DNA of 10,383 nt, from positions 1 through 10,383 of the forward strand of contig DCGL01000050.1 in NCBI GenBank assembly GCA_002314565.1. Reading direction: 5' to 3'. The position numbers were made by a program, and so were the translations under genes. Source of the DNA: Clostridiales bacterium UBA1779 (GTDB taxonomy: Bacteria > Bacillota > Clostridia > Oscillospirales > CAG-272). Shown in pieces: positions 1 to 7,022 of this stretch. The notes under the pieces are model-generated. The model was given only the letters and a program-made list of their open reading frames with translations, did not search any database and was not told the DNA's origin. Every line of letters begins with the position of its first letter. Positions within the stretch are counted from its first letter, which is position 1.

Positions 1-27
1 TTTGCTCATGCCGAGCACACCTAATAA

Positions 28-59
28 GCGGCATTTTTTCTGAAGAAATGCAATGCCGC
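28..59. repeat. Inverted repeat upstream of the first surface-protein gene
   Basis: GCGGCATT at 28-35 is the exact reverse complement of AATGCCGC at 52-59, giving an 8-bp outer stem. Inside it, TTTC (37-40) can pair with GAAA (45-48) around a TGAA loop. A competing pairing of GCAT (31-34) with ATGC (48-51) is also possible. No T-run follows on the + strand, so it is not an ordinary intrinsic terminator for an upstream gene. It ends 22 bases before the AGGAGG of the first gene, so it may be a leader hairpin or the remains of a terminator. Function is not known. Confidence 0.5.
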
Positions 60-81
60 ATAATCACACACTGATTAAATC

Positions 82-87
82 AGGAGG
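82..87 (+). promoter_or_regulatory. Ribosome binding site that fixes the start at 95
   Basis: A perfect AGGAGG lies 7 bases before the ATG at 95. An in-frame ATG at 53 has no such site and lies inside the inverted repeat. The protein from 95 also begins directly with a proper signal peptide. The start is therefore 95. Confidence 0.9.
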
Positions 88-94
88 ACTGAAA

Positions 95-1897
95 ATGAAC
101 AAAACGGTCAGAATCGCGCTCAGCATAGTGCTGACGTTCATAATGATTATTTCAATGTTTACCGTTTTCAGCGTATCAGCTGAAACGGGAAAATACGTTC
201 CCTATGCGAACGCCAATAACGGAGATCTGATTTTTGAAGCGGATTTCCGCGGCATTCCCGGTATATGGGAACCCGCAGCCGGATGGGACGGAATGAAGTC
301 AACCGTATCCGCAGACGGCAAGTCCGTCACACTGTTTCCGTCTCAGGATCTTGCCAAGAACGGACGCTGCTGCTGGGGCGCATGCCTTCCTACACAGTAT
401 TACACCTTCGGCGGCAACGCATACACCGTAGTATTCACCGTTACGGCTGAAAACGATAAACAGGAAGTCGGTTTTTACCCTGACTGGGGCACCGGCTTCG
501 TAATTGCTCCGGGTATGAACCGCTTCCGTGTAGGTCAGTGGGGCAACCAGGCAAAAATCCGCGGTATAGATTACTACCTCGGAACCGGCTCGCTTACACA
601 GACCTACGCCGTTGAATTTGCCGGTGAGCTCGGGACTTCATATCCTGACAACGACTCAAAATGCACGGCGGAAAACCTGTACGTCAAAATCGGAAACACC
701 TGGACTCTGGTATATTCACTTTCGGCAGAAGTTGAATCAAAGATCGCAGGTAAGAACGAACTTGAATCAATGCTCTGGACAATCAATCCCCAGGACTACA
801 CCGATGAAGTAACCCTCCGCTTCTTCCGCTCCCCCGGCGACACAAACCAGACCGGAGATATCACAATCAGCGACCTTCAGGTTTACAAGGGACTGACAAT
901 CGGGGCTTCAATTGCCGAACAGCAGACGACAACCGGCGGAAACATCGACTTAAAATCAAAGGAAGACGGCGAACTGCTTTATAAGCTCAACTTCAGCGGC
1001 GATGAAAACTTTACTCCCGGTGCTCTTATTGACGGTCTTCCCGTTCTGAGTGCCAAGGTGGATGCAGCCGACTCCGGAAAAGTAACGGTCTCGGTTCCCG
1101 AAGGCGAAAACGGACAGCTGCATTTCTGGGGCGGTCAGATTAAGGGACTGCCTATCACCGAAACGAGTGAATATACCCTTTTTGTAACGATAGAACGTTC
1201 GAGAGAAACCGCTGCGACAGACCCGGTACTCGGTATTTCCGCTGACGGAAGATACTATGCGGTCGGCGACTCCTCTTACATACAGCTGACAAAGAACGGA
1301 ACCGGAAAGGTACGCTCGGCTGTAGCTTATGCCGACAACATTCTTGTAAACGTAGTCGGAAATCACGGAGCGGATTACGGCCTGACCACTGCCCCGTTCA
1401 CACAGAGCTATGCAATTGAAATCGACGGCCCGAACATTACAAGCCGCGCAATCCGTCTCTACGTTCTGACAGACGACGGTACGTACCAGCTCATGTCAAA
1501 TTCGGACAGCAGCAGCAATATTCAGTTCATGAACGGAAATCTTGCATTCTATCTCTATCAGAAGGATGCAAACCTTCCCGTAACAGTGTACGACGCAAAG
1601 ATTTACAAGGGCAGAGTCGTTGAGATGTATAACACAGGCAAGCTCCCCGGCGAAGCTGTAACCGAAGAGGTCACAGCGGAAGCCGGAACTGAAGCTCCTG
1701 CCGACACAAAGACAGCCCAAACCAATGCTCCCGAAACCGCTGCAGAAGAAATCACAAGTGAAGCAGCAAATGAAACAAGCCCCGTTTCAGAAAAGAAGGG
1801 CTGCGCAAGTGCGGTTTGCTCCGGCTTCGCAATCGTTGCCCTCACATCAGCAGCTTCAGCTCTCGTTGTAAGAAAGAAAAAAGAATCCGACTGCTGA
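95..1897 (+). CDS. Secreted two-module surface protein with Cys-containing C-terminal anchor
   Basis: I do not recognise a named family. The 600-residue product has a signal peptide: a basic N-terminus (K3, R6), a hydrophobic core (about 7-25), and a likely cut after VSA at 27-29. Two related beta-rich modules follow, about 44-266 and 291-506. Each opens with a (D/E)L(I/L)(F/Y)-x3-F strand and closes with a D-x-(Q/K)-(V/I)-YKG motif. Residues about 521-566 are rich in Thr, Glu, Ala and Pro, like a wall-spanning stalk. The last 34 residues carry KKGC (567-570), a hydrophobic stretch and RKKK, typical of a retained membrane anchor or a processed sorting tail. There is no LPXTG motif. The modules could bind a glycan as jelly-roll sandwiches do, but no catalytic motif is visible. 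The next gene starts 15 bases downstream, suggesting co-transcription. Confidence 0.85.
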   Translation: MNKTVRIALSIVLTFIMIISMFTVFSVSAETGKYVPYANANNGDLIFEADFRGIPGIWEPAAGWDGMKSTVSADGKSVTLFPSQDLAKNGRCCWGACLPTQYYTFGGNAYTVVFTVTAENDKQEVGFYPDWGTGFVIAPGMNRFRVGQWGNQAKIRGIDYYLGTGSLTQTYAVEFAGELGTSYPDNDSKCTAENLYVKIGNTWTLVYSLSAEVESKIAGKNELESMLWTINPQDYTDEVTLRFFRSPGDTNQTGDITISDLQVYKGLTIGASIAEQQTTTGGNIDLKSKEDGELLYKLNFSGDENFTPGALIDGLPVLSAKVDAADSGKVTVSVPEGENGQLHFWGGQIKGLPITETSEYTLFVTIERSRETAATDPVLGISADGRYYAVGDSSYIQLTKNGTGKVRSAVAYADNILVNVVGNHGADYGLTTAPFTQSYAIEIDGPNITSRAIRLYVLTDDGTYQLMSNSDSSSNIQFMNGNLAFYLYQKDANLPVTVYDAKIYKGRVVEMYNTGKLPGEAVTEEVTAEAGTEAPADTKTAQTNAPETAAEEITSEAANETSPVSEKKGCASAVCSGFAIVALTSAASALVVRKKKESDC

Positions 1898-1912
1898 TAA
1901 AGGAGTGAAAAG

Positions 1913-3385
1913 ATGAAAACCAGAATTCTATCGTTTATGCTGGTACTCGTTCTTCTGACCGGAATACTATGCGGATGCGGCGATACCAAAACTCAAAATG
2001 TAAGTACGACAGCAGCCGTTGACAGCAATACTCCCGTTCCGGTAGAAACAGAAGACCTCGGCACACTCGGCAACACCAAATGGAACGGCAGAACCTTCTC
2101 AATTCTCGGTGTATACTCCTCAAACGAAACCAGCTTTGAAATATGCCCCGAAGAAGATGCGGGAGATAATATCAGTGCCGCAGCCACGCGCCGCAACCTG
2201 ATGATTGAAGACCTGTATGACGTAAAAATTCAGCAGGTAGGCGATGAAAGCTGCTCAACAAACCTTGCAGTTGACGTCGCTGCCGGGTCCGTTTCGTACG
2301 ATCTCGTATTTCTTTACCGCGACGATATGGCAACCGCAATTATCAAGCATCTGTTCCTTGACATTATGAATCTGAAATACATCGATTTCAACCGTCCGTA
2401 TTACAATGAATTCACCATTGATTCAATGAAAATCGACGACAGACTTTATCATATGTCCAGCGATTTTTCACTGGTTGACAAAAACAGAGTCGCAACCCTT
2501 TTCTTCAACCGCGACCTTGCCGAAAACCACAACATACCGGACATAATTTCCCAGGTCAAGGAAGGCTCATGGACGTTCGAGAACTTCTTCACCTACGTCA
2601 AGATGACCTCCTTCGATAAGAACGGTGACGGCAATATGGATTATCTAAACGACCAGTACGGCGTCACCATCGGTTCCAAAGATGAAAGTATACACTTCTG
2701 GAGCGCAATGGGCGTAAAAACCGTTGACGTTGACGGAGAAGGCGAGTATTTCTTCGATTACAACAGCGAACGTGCAATCGAGGCCTCAGAAAAAGTCAAG
2801 ACGGTTTTCACCAATAAAAACTATTATTATGCCTCACAAACGTCGGACAATTACGAGGGAGCCGGTGATGCTTTCACTTCCGGAAGAGCACTTTTCTACG
2901 GTGCCGTAATGAGCTCACTTCCCTCTCTCGCAAGCGAAGCCGAATTCGCATACACGGTTCTTCCTTATCCGAAGCTTGACGACCAGCAGCAAAGATACTA
3001 TTCAAACAACAATAACCGCTACTGCGCAACCTTCGGTGTTCCGATCTGTGCCGAAGACCCTGATTTCTCCGGCTTTATGATTGAGGCTCTCTCATGGAGA
3101 TCAACAGACACAACCCTTCAGAACTACTATGAAGTCAACTGCAAGTTCAGAAACAGCTATGACAAGGACTGCTCAGATATGATGGACGTTCTGTTTGACT
3201 CCCTTACCTATGACTTCGGGTTCCTTTATGACAACATTCTCAAGACAAACGGAAACACCCCGAAGAGCATAGTCAGCGGGGTTCTTCGATATGAAGACCG
3301 TTCTCTTACCACTGCTTTTGAAGAAAACGGCGAAGCGCAGAAGACACTGCTTTCACAGCTGCTGCTTGTAATTACCAAAGACTGA
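1913..3385 (+). CDS. Extracellular solute-binding lipoprotein (ABC transporter type)
   Basis: The 490-residue product starts with a lipoprotein signal: K2, R4, a hydrophobic core and a lipobox LCGC with the lipidated Cys at 22. The mature part resembles large family-1-like sugar-binding proteins of Clostridia. It has an N-terminal FSILG strand near residue 61, a YDLVFLYRDD segment, a GSWTFENFFTYVK segment, and next to it a calcium-loop-like DKNGDGNMDYLND starting at D235. These are features I associate with carbohydrate ABC receptors. AAGGAG lies 7 bases upstream of the ATG. It follows the two-module surface protein by 15 bases and ends just before a terminator hairpin. No permease or ATPase gene is adjacent, so the transporter partner, if there is one, is encoded elsewhere. 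It could instead be a surface sugar-capture or sensing protein. The ligand cannot be told from the sequence. Confidence 0.78.
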   Translation: MKTRILSFMLVLVLLTGILCGCGDTKTQNVSTTAAVDSNTPVPVETEDLGTLGNTKWNGRTFSILGVYSSNETSFEICPEEDAGDNISAAATRRNLMIEDLYDVKIQQVGDESCSTNLAVDVAAGSVSYDLVFLYRDDMATAIIKHLFLDIMNLKYIDFNRPYYNEFTIDSMKIDDRLYHMSSDFSLVDKNRVATLFFNRDLAENHNIPDIISQVKEGSWTFENFFTYVKMTSFDKNGDGNMDYLNDQYGVTIGSKDESIHFWSAMGVKTVDVDGEGEYFFDYNSERAIEASEKVKTVFTNKNYYYASQTSDNYEGAGDAFTSGRALFYGAVMSSLPSLASEAEFAYTVLPYPKLDDQQQRYYSNNNNRYCATFGVPICAEDPDFSGFMIEALSWRSTDTTLQNYYEVNCKFRNSYDKDCSDMMDVLFDSLTYDFGFLYDNILKTNGNTPKSIVSGVLRYEDRSLTTAFEENGEAQKTLLSQLLLVITKD

Positions 3386-3391
3386 TATACA

Positions 3392-3423
3392 AAAACTGTC
3401 AGGTCAAACGGCCTGACAGTTTT
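3392..3423 (+). terminator. Intrinsic terminator after the solute-binding protein gene
   Basis: AAAACTGTCAGG (3392-3403) pairs perfectly with CCTGACAGTTTT (3412-3423) around an 8-base loop, 6 bases after the stop codon. The T-tract is only four bases and forms part of the stem, so termination may be partial. The next gene's GAGGA ribosome binding site begins 4 bases later, with no convincing promoter between. Read-through is probably how the third gene is expressed, at a lower level. Confidence 0.75.
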
Positions 3424-3438
3424 ACTGAGGAATACTAT

Positions 3439-4764
3439 ATGAAAAACCACAAGTTATTAACCGCGATACTGACCCTGATTCTGCTGATTTCAACGTTTAC
3501 CGGCTGTGAAAACGGTACCGCTGAACAGACACAGCCCGAAACGCAGAGCGAAACGACGGAAGCCGCTGCGGTGACGGAGCCCGAAACCGAAGCTATACCT
3601 CAGACTCTTAAGCTCAACGGCGTCGATATCAGCGGATATATCGTCAATTATAATAAAAAGGAGTCCACAGGTGCGCCGAAGGCTTTCGCCTATCTCAACG
3701 AAAGACTGTCAGAACTTTACGGAGTTACGCTGAACAACTCCACAGCATACAAGGACCGTCCGGAAATCTTAATTTCTCTTGACGCTGACGACAGTGCGAT
3801 TGCCGAAGCTTACAAAAACAGTCCCGACGGAATGATAGGGGTCTCCGGCAAGCGCATATTTCTGATGGCAACGAATTATTCGACGCTGTGCCGGGTCATT
3901 GATGAACTCCTTTCAAAAGCAGAAGGAGCGGGAGCTGACAAAACGATAAGTCTCACGGCAAACGAAAGCGTATACGTCAAGAAGGATACACTTACGGTTT
4001 TGACCTATAACGTTCAGGCGGATCTGACTAAGGCGGGCCGTGCCAACACCTGTCTTGACGATATGGCCGCATCCATTCGTGCCGAAGACCCTGACGTCTT
4101 CGGTACCCAGGAAAACACAGCCGAAATAAACACGGGACTGATGTCACGGCTGAAGGGATATAACTACTTCGCCGGCACGGTATACAACGAGACAACCAAG
4201 AAGGGTAACTACGTTTACTGGAAGACGGATAAGTTCAAGCTCATCGACCACGGTCACAGATATATGAGCGACACTCCGACTGTCAAATCAAAGTACGAGG
4301 GCTCGAACGAATACCGCGGCTTTACCTTCCTTTATCTTGAAAGCAAGGAAACCGGGAACCGTTTTCTGTTCATAAATCTGCACGCAGATTACAAAAGCAA
4401 CGATTCGGTGCGGCTTTTACAGCTGAAGGCCGTTACCGCGTTTATCAAACAGAAATATGACGAAAACACAGCTGTTATCGTCCTCGGCGATTTCAATGCC
4501 ACCCCGACTTCCGACAGCATCACATCATTTGAAACCGATAACCCGCGCATGGGAAGCACCCTTAAAGTCGCCAAAGCCGTAGGCGACAGCGGTTCAACCC
4601 TTGCCGTTACAGAATTCACCACCCGCAGCACTTATATTTTTGACCATATATTCGTAACAACCGACCGCTTCGTCACCGAATATTACTCTGCCATTGATAA
4701 TATAGTAAACGGCAGATACCCCTCAGACCATCTGCCCGTCGTTGCCAGACTTACGCTTTATTGA
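3439..4764 (+). CDS. Lipoprotein with C-terminal endonuclease/exonuclease/phosphatase domain
   Basis: The 441-residue product has a lipoprotein signal with FTGC at 20-23 and a Thr/Glu-rich tether to about 55. An alpha/beta domain at about 57-165 looks like the small N-terminal domains found before some glycoside hydrolases. The EEP (DNase I-like) domain spans about 185-441. Its metal and catalytic residues are all visible: N191 in TYNVQ, E225 in TQE, H315 in NLHAD, D351 and N353 in GDFNATP, D402-H403 in FDHIF, and D430-H431 in SDHLP. It is therefore probably an active, Mg-dependent phosphodiester or phosphomonoester hydrolase anchored outside the membrane. Candidate substrates are extracellular DNA, phospholipid or sugar phosphates, and the sequence does not choose. 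GAGGA (3427-3431) lies 7 bases before the ATG. The gene follows the terminator hairpin and is convergent with fba. Confidence 0.85.
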   Translation: MKNHKLLTAILTLILLISTFTGCENGTAEQTQPETQSETTEAAAVTEPETEAIPQTLKLNGVDISGYIVNYNKKESTGAPKAFAYLNERLSELYGVTLNNSTAYKDRPEILISLDADDSAIAEAYKNSPDGMIGVSGKRIFLMATNYSTLCRVIDELLSKAEGAGADKTISLTANESVYVKKDTLTVLTYNVQADLTKAGRANTCLDDMAASIRAEDPDVFGTQENTAEINTGLMSRLKGYNYFAGTVYNETTKKGNYVYWKTDKFKLIDHGHRYMSDTPTVKSKYEGSNEYRGFTFLYLESKETGNRFLFINLHADYKSNDSVRLLQLKAVTAFIKQKYDENTAVIVLGDFNATPTSDSITSFETDNPRMGSTLKVAKAVGDSGSTLAVTEFTTRSTYIFDHIFVTTDRFVTEYYSAIDNIVNGRYPSDHLPVVARLTLY

Positions 4765-4773
4765 TTCATATAA

Positions 4774-4802
4774 AAACAGCCCGCCGGATTGGCGGGCTGT
4801 TT
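4774..4802. terminator. Bidirectional intrinsic terminator between convergent genes
   Basis: AAACAGCCCGCC (4774-4785) pairs with GGCGGGCTGTTT (4791-4802) around a GGATT loop, giving a GC-rich 12-bp stem. On the - strand it is followed by a run of T (complement of AAAAA at 4772-4776), making a strong terminator for the leftward fba operon 12 bases after its stop. On the + strand TTTGTTGTT follows, so it can also end the EEP gene transcript. Confidence 0.92.
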
Positions 4803-4814
4803 GTTGTTCGTATA

Positions 4815-5786
4815 TTACTTTTCGAGAGCTCCGTTGGAACCGAGAACGTCGACAATCTTATGCTTTACCATATTCTTGACGGCCTCGCGTCCGGCACCGA
4901 GATATTCTCTGGGGTCGAAAGCGGAGGGCTTTTCAACGAAATATTCGCGGATTGCGGCGGTCATGGCAACACGGATATCGGAGTCGATGTTGATCTTGCA
5001 GACGGCCATTGAGGCAGCCTTGCGAAGCTGTTCCTCGGGAATGCCGACAGCATCGGGCATCTTTCCGCCGAGGGAGTTGATCTTCTTGACAAATTCCTGG
5101 GGAACCGAGGAAGCGCCGTGAAGAACGATCGGGAAGCCGGGCAGTCTCTTTTCTACCTCTTCAAGAATGTCGAAACGGAGAGGAGGAGGAACAAGAACAC
5201 CGTCGGCATTTCTTGTGCACTGATCGGCTGTGAACTTGTAAGCGCCGTGAGAGGTTCCGATGGCGATAGCCAGGGAGTCAACACCGGTGCGGGTTACAAA
5301 CTCCTCAACCTCTTCAGGTCTTGTGTAAGAGGAGTCTGCAGCTGAAACCTTGACGTCATCCTCGATGCCGGCAAGCTTTCCGAGTTCGCCTTCGACAACG
5401 CAGCCGTGAGCATGAGCATACTCAACGACCTTCTTTGTCAGGGCGATGTTCTCTTCGAAGGACCACTTTGAACCGTCGATCATAACGGAGGAGAAACCGC
5501 CGTCGATGCAGGACTTGCAGATTTCGAAGTCTGCGCCGTGGTCAAGGTGAAGAGCCAGGTCGATTCCGCTGTCCTTGATGGCGGCATTGGCAAGGCCGAG
5601 CAGATATTCATGCTTGGCATACTTGCGGGCGCCGGCGGAAACCTGAAGAATAACGGGGGACTTTTCTTCGGCAGCTGCATCGCAGATAGCCTGAATAATC
5701 TCCATGTTGTTGATGTTGAAGGCGCCGATAGCATACTTGCCGGCATAAGCCTTCGCAAACATCTCTTTTGTTGTTACGAGTGCCAT
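4815..5786 (-). CDS. fba: Class II fructose-bisphosphate aldolase
   Basis: The 323-residue enzyme splits fructose 1,6-bisphosphate to dihydroxyacetone phosphate and glyceraldehyde 3-phosphate in cytosolic glycolysis, and runs the reverse in gluconeogenesis. The zinc-dependent class II signatures are complete: LHLDHG with catalytic D82 and zinc ligand H83, VEGELG with E134, GTSHGAYKF with H180, VLHGASS with H223, and KINIDSD with N266 for phosphate/DHAP binding. The GKMPDAVGIPEEQLRKAA and DPREYLGAGREAVK segments match the glycolytic enzymes of anaerobic bacteria rather than tagatose- or inositol-specific aldolases. Length is typical. A GAAAGG site (5799-5804) lies 12 bases from the ATG, which is rather long. 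The gene is last in the leftward run, 22 bases after the oxidoreductase gene, and ends at the strong terminator. A separate promoter inside the preceding gene is possible but not seen. Confidence 0.96.
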   Translation of the reverse strand: MALVTTKEMFAKAYAGKYAIGAFNINNMEIIQAICDAAAEEKSPVILQVSAGARKYAKHEYLLGLANAAIKDSGIDLALHLDHGADFEICKSCIDGGFSSVMIDGSKWSFEENIALTKKVVEYAHAHGCVVEGELGKLAGIEDDVKVSAADSSYTRPEEVEEFVTRTGVDSLAIAIGTSHGAYKFTADQCTRNADGVLVPPPLRFDILEEVEKRLPGFPIVLHGASSVPQEFVKKINSLGGKMPDAVGIPEEQLRKAASMAVCKINIDSDIRVAMTAAIREYFVEKPSAFDPREYLGAGREAVKNMVKHKIVDVLGSNGALEK

Positions 5787-5808
5787 TTGGTATATAGACC
5801 TTTCTTAA

Positions 5809-6987
5809 TTAGATTTCGGGAATCTTGATCTCGACTTCACGGCCCTCACGTGCGGATCTTGCGATACCGTCAAGGATAGCCTGGTTGTAGAGAATCTGGC
5901 TTGAAGGAACGGGAGCGGGTGTTCCGTTCTTGCAGGCATCGATAAAGGAGCGGATCTTGAGGTCGAAGAGACCTTCCTTCATCTTGATAACGGGGATTTC
6001 GGTTTCAACCTGGTTGCCTGCAACTTCATGATAAATCTTCATAGGGCCGCCGACTGTGCCGTTCCAGCACTCGGTTGAAGGAATGCGGAGACCGCCCTTG
6101 GTTCCGAGAATGATTGTGTCACCGGGGGTGTCCATATTCATGGCCCAGGCAATTCTGAAGTCGAGAACGATACCGCCCTCGAGTCTGATAAAGGCTGCGG
6201 CAAAGTCGTCAACACCGAACTTGGAAGCATATTCCGCTCTCTTGTCTTCACGGTAACCGATGTAGTTCGGGTCGGTTCCGAAGAAGGCGGACTTATAACC
6301 GGAAACGGTCAGAGGCTTCGGATAACCGATGGCATTGAGAACCATATCCAGTGAGTAGCAGCCGATATCGGCAAGAGCGCCGAGACCTGCGGTTGCATCT
6401 TCGATAAAGGTTGTTCCGAAGGGTGTCGGAATTCCGCGGCGGCGTCCTCCGCCTGTCTGGATGTAATAAATCTGTCCGAGCTCGCCGGAACGGACGATCT
6501 TGCCGATCATCTGCATATTGGCGTCGAGTCTGGGCTGGAAGCCGATGGAAAGAACCTTTCCGCTCTTCTTTTCGGCCTTCATAACTTCAACGGCCTCTTC
6601 AAGGGTTACGGTGAAGGGCTTTTCAAGCAGTACGTTTACGCCGGCATTCAGAGCGTGAATGGCGCAGGGAGCGTGCTGGCGGTTATATGTGCAGATTGAA
6701 ACTGCATCGAGCTTGAGTGACTTATCTGCAAGCAGCTCTTCGTCATTGGCATAATCTGTCTTTACGTTTTCAACACCGTACTTTGCAAAGAAAGCAGCGG
6801 CTTTTCCGGGAATAAGGTCAGCTCCGGCAACGATTTCTACGTCGGGCTGAGCAAGGTATGATTTGATGTGGGAGCCTGCAATCCATCCGCAGCCGATGAT
6901 GGCTACACGAAGCTTGCGACCGGCGTCAACTGATTTTTCGGACTCAGCGGTGAAGCTGTTAAGTCCGTCCATTGATTTGTCTGCCAT
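5809..6987 (-). CDS. Gfo/Idh/MocA family NAD(P)-dependent oxidoreductase
   Basis: The 392-residue protein is a sugar- or inositol-type dehydrogenase. The Rossmann domain begins near residue 26 with the dinucleotide loop GCGWIAG (G32, G34). LEKPFTVT carries the family's conserved Lys123. The C-terminal alpha/beta domain includes GGRRRGIP and the ADIGCYSLD segment, where Tyr211 stands where many relatives have His. The first 24 residues are a polar extension before the usual start of the fold, but AAGGAGA (6995-7001) lies 7 bases from this ATG, which supports it. The gene is 35 bases after the TIM-barrel gene and 22 before fba. Pairing with an IolE-like TIM barrel is typical of operons that oxidise and rearrange sugars or cyclitols. 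Substrate and cofactor preference are not known. Confidence 0.93.
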   Translation of the reverse strand: MADKSMDGLNSFTAESEKSVDAGRKLRVAIIGCGWIAGSHIKSYLAQPDVEIVAGADLIPGKAAAFFAKYGVENVKTDYANDEELLADKSLKLDAVSICTYNRQHAPCAIHALNAGVNVLLEKPFTVTLEEAVEVMKAEKKSGKVLSIGFQPRLDANMQMIGKIVRSGELGQIYYIQTGGGRRRGIPTPFGTTFIEDATAGLGALADIGCYSLDMVLNAIGYPKPLTVSGYKSAFFGTDPNYIGYREDKRAEYASKFGVDDFAAAFIRLEGGIVLDFRIAWAMNMDTPGDTIILGTKGGLRIPSTECWNGTVGGPMKIYHEVAGNQVETEIPVIKMKEGLFDLKIRSFIDACKNGTPAPVPSSQILYNQAILDGIARSAREGREVEIKIPEI

Positions 6988-7022
6988 AATTTAATCTCCT
7001 TGATATATTGATTTTTTGAAAA

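Noticed and set aside
1..70. Possible 3' end of an upstream gene in one of the + frames
   Set aside because: Each + frame stops within the first 75 bases and the remaining peptides are too short to recognise, so no gene can be supported.
53..94. Earlier in-frame ATG at 53 for the first surface protein
   Set aside because: It lies inside the inverted repeat, lacks a ribosome binding site, and would put 14 polar residues before a good signal peptide. The ATG at 95 has AGGAGG at the right distance.
956..1366. 136-codon - strand open frame inside the surface-protein gene
   Set aside because: It overlaps a strongly supported secreted protein, shows no recognisable motifs, and no ribosome binding site was identified for it.
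2615..2653. EF-hand or dockerin repeat in the solute-binding protein
   Set aside because: Only one DxNxDG-type loop is present. Single loops of this kind are usual in this solute-binding protein type, and there is no dockerin duplication.
3366..3393. Weak promoter (TTGTAA, 16 bases, TACAAA) before the EEP gene
   Set aside because: Both boxes match only four of six positions, and the start point would fall inside the terminator hairpin.
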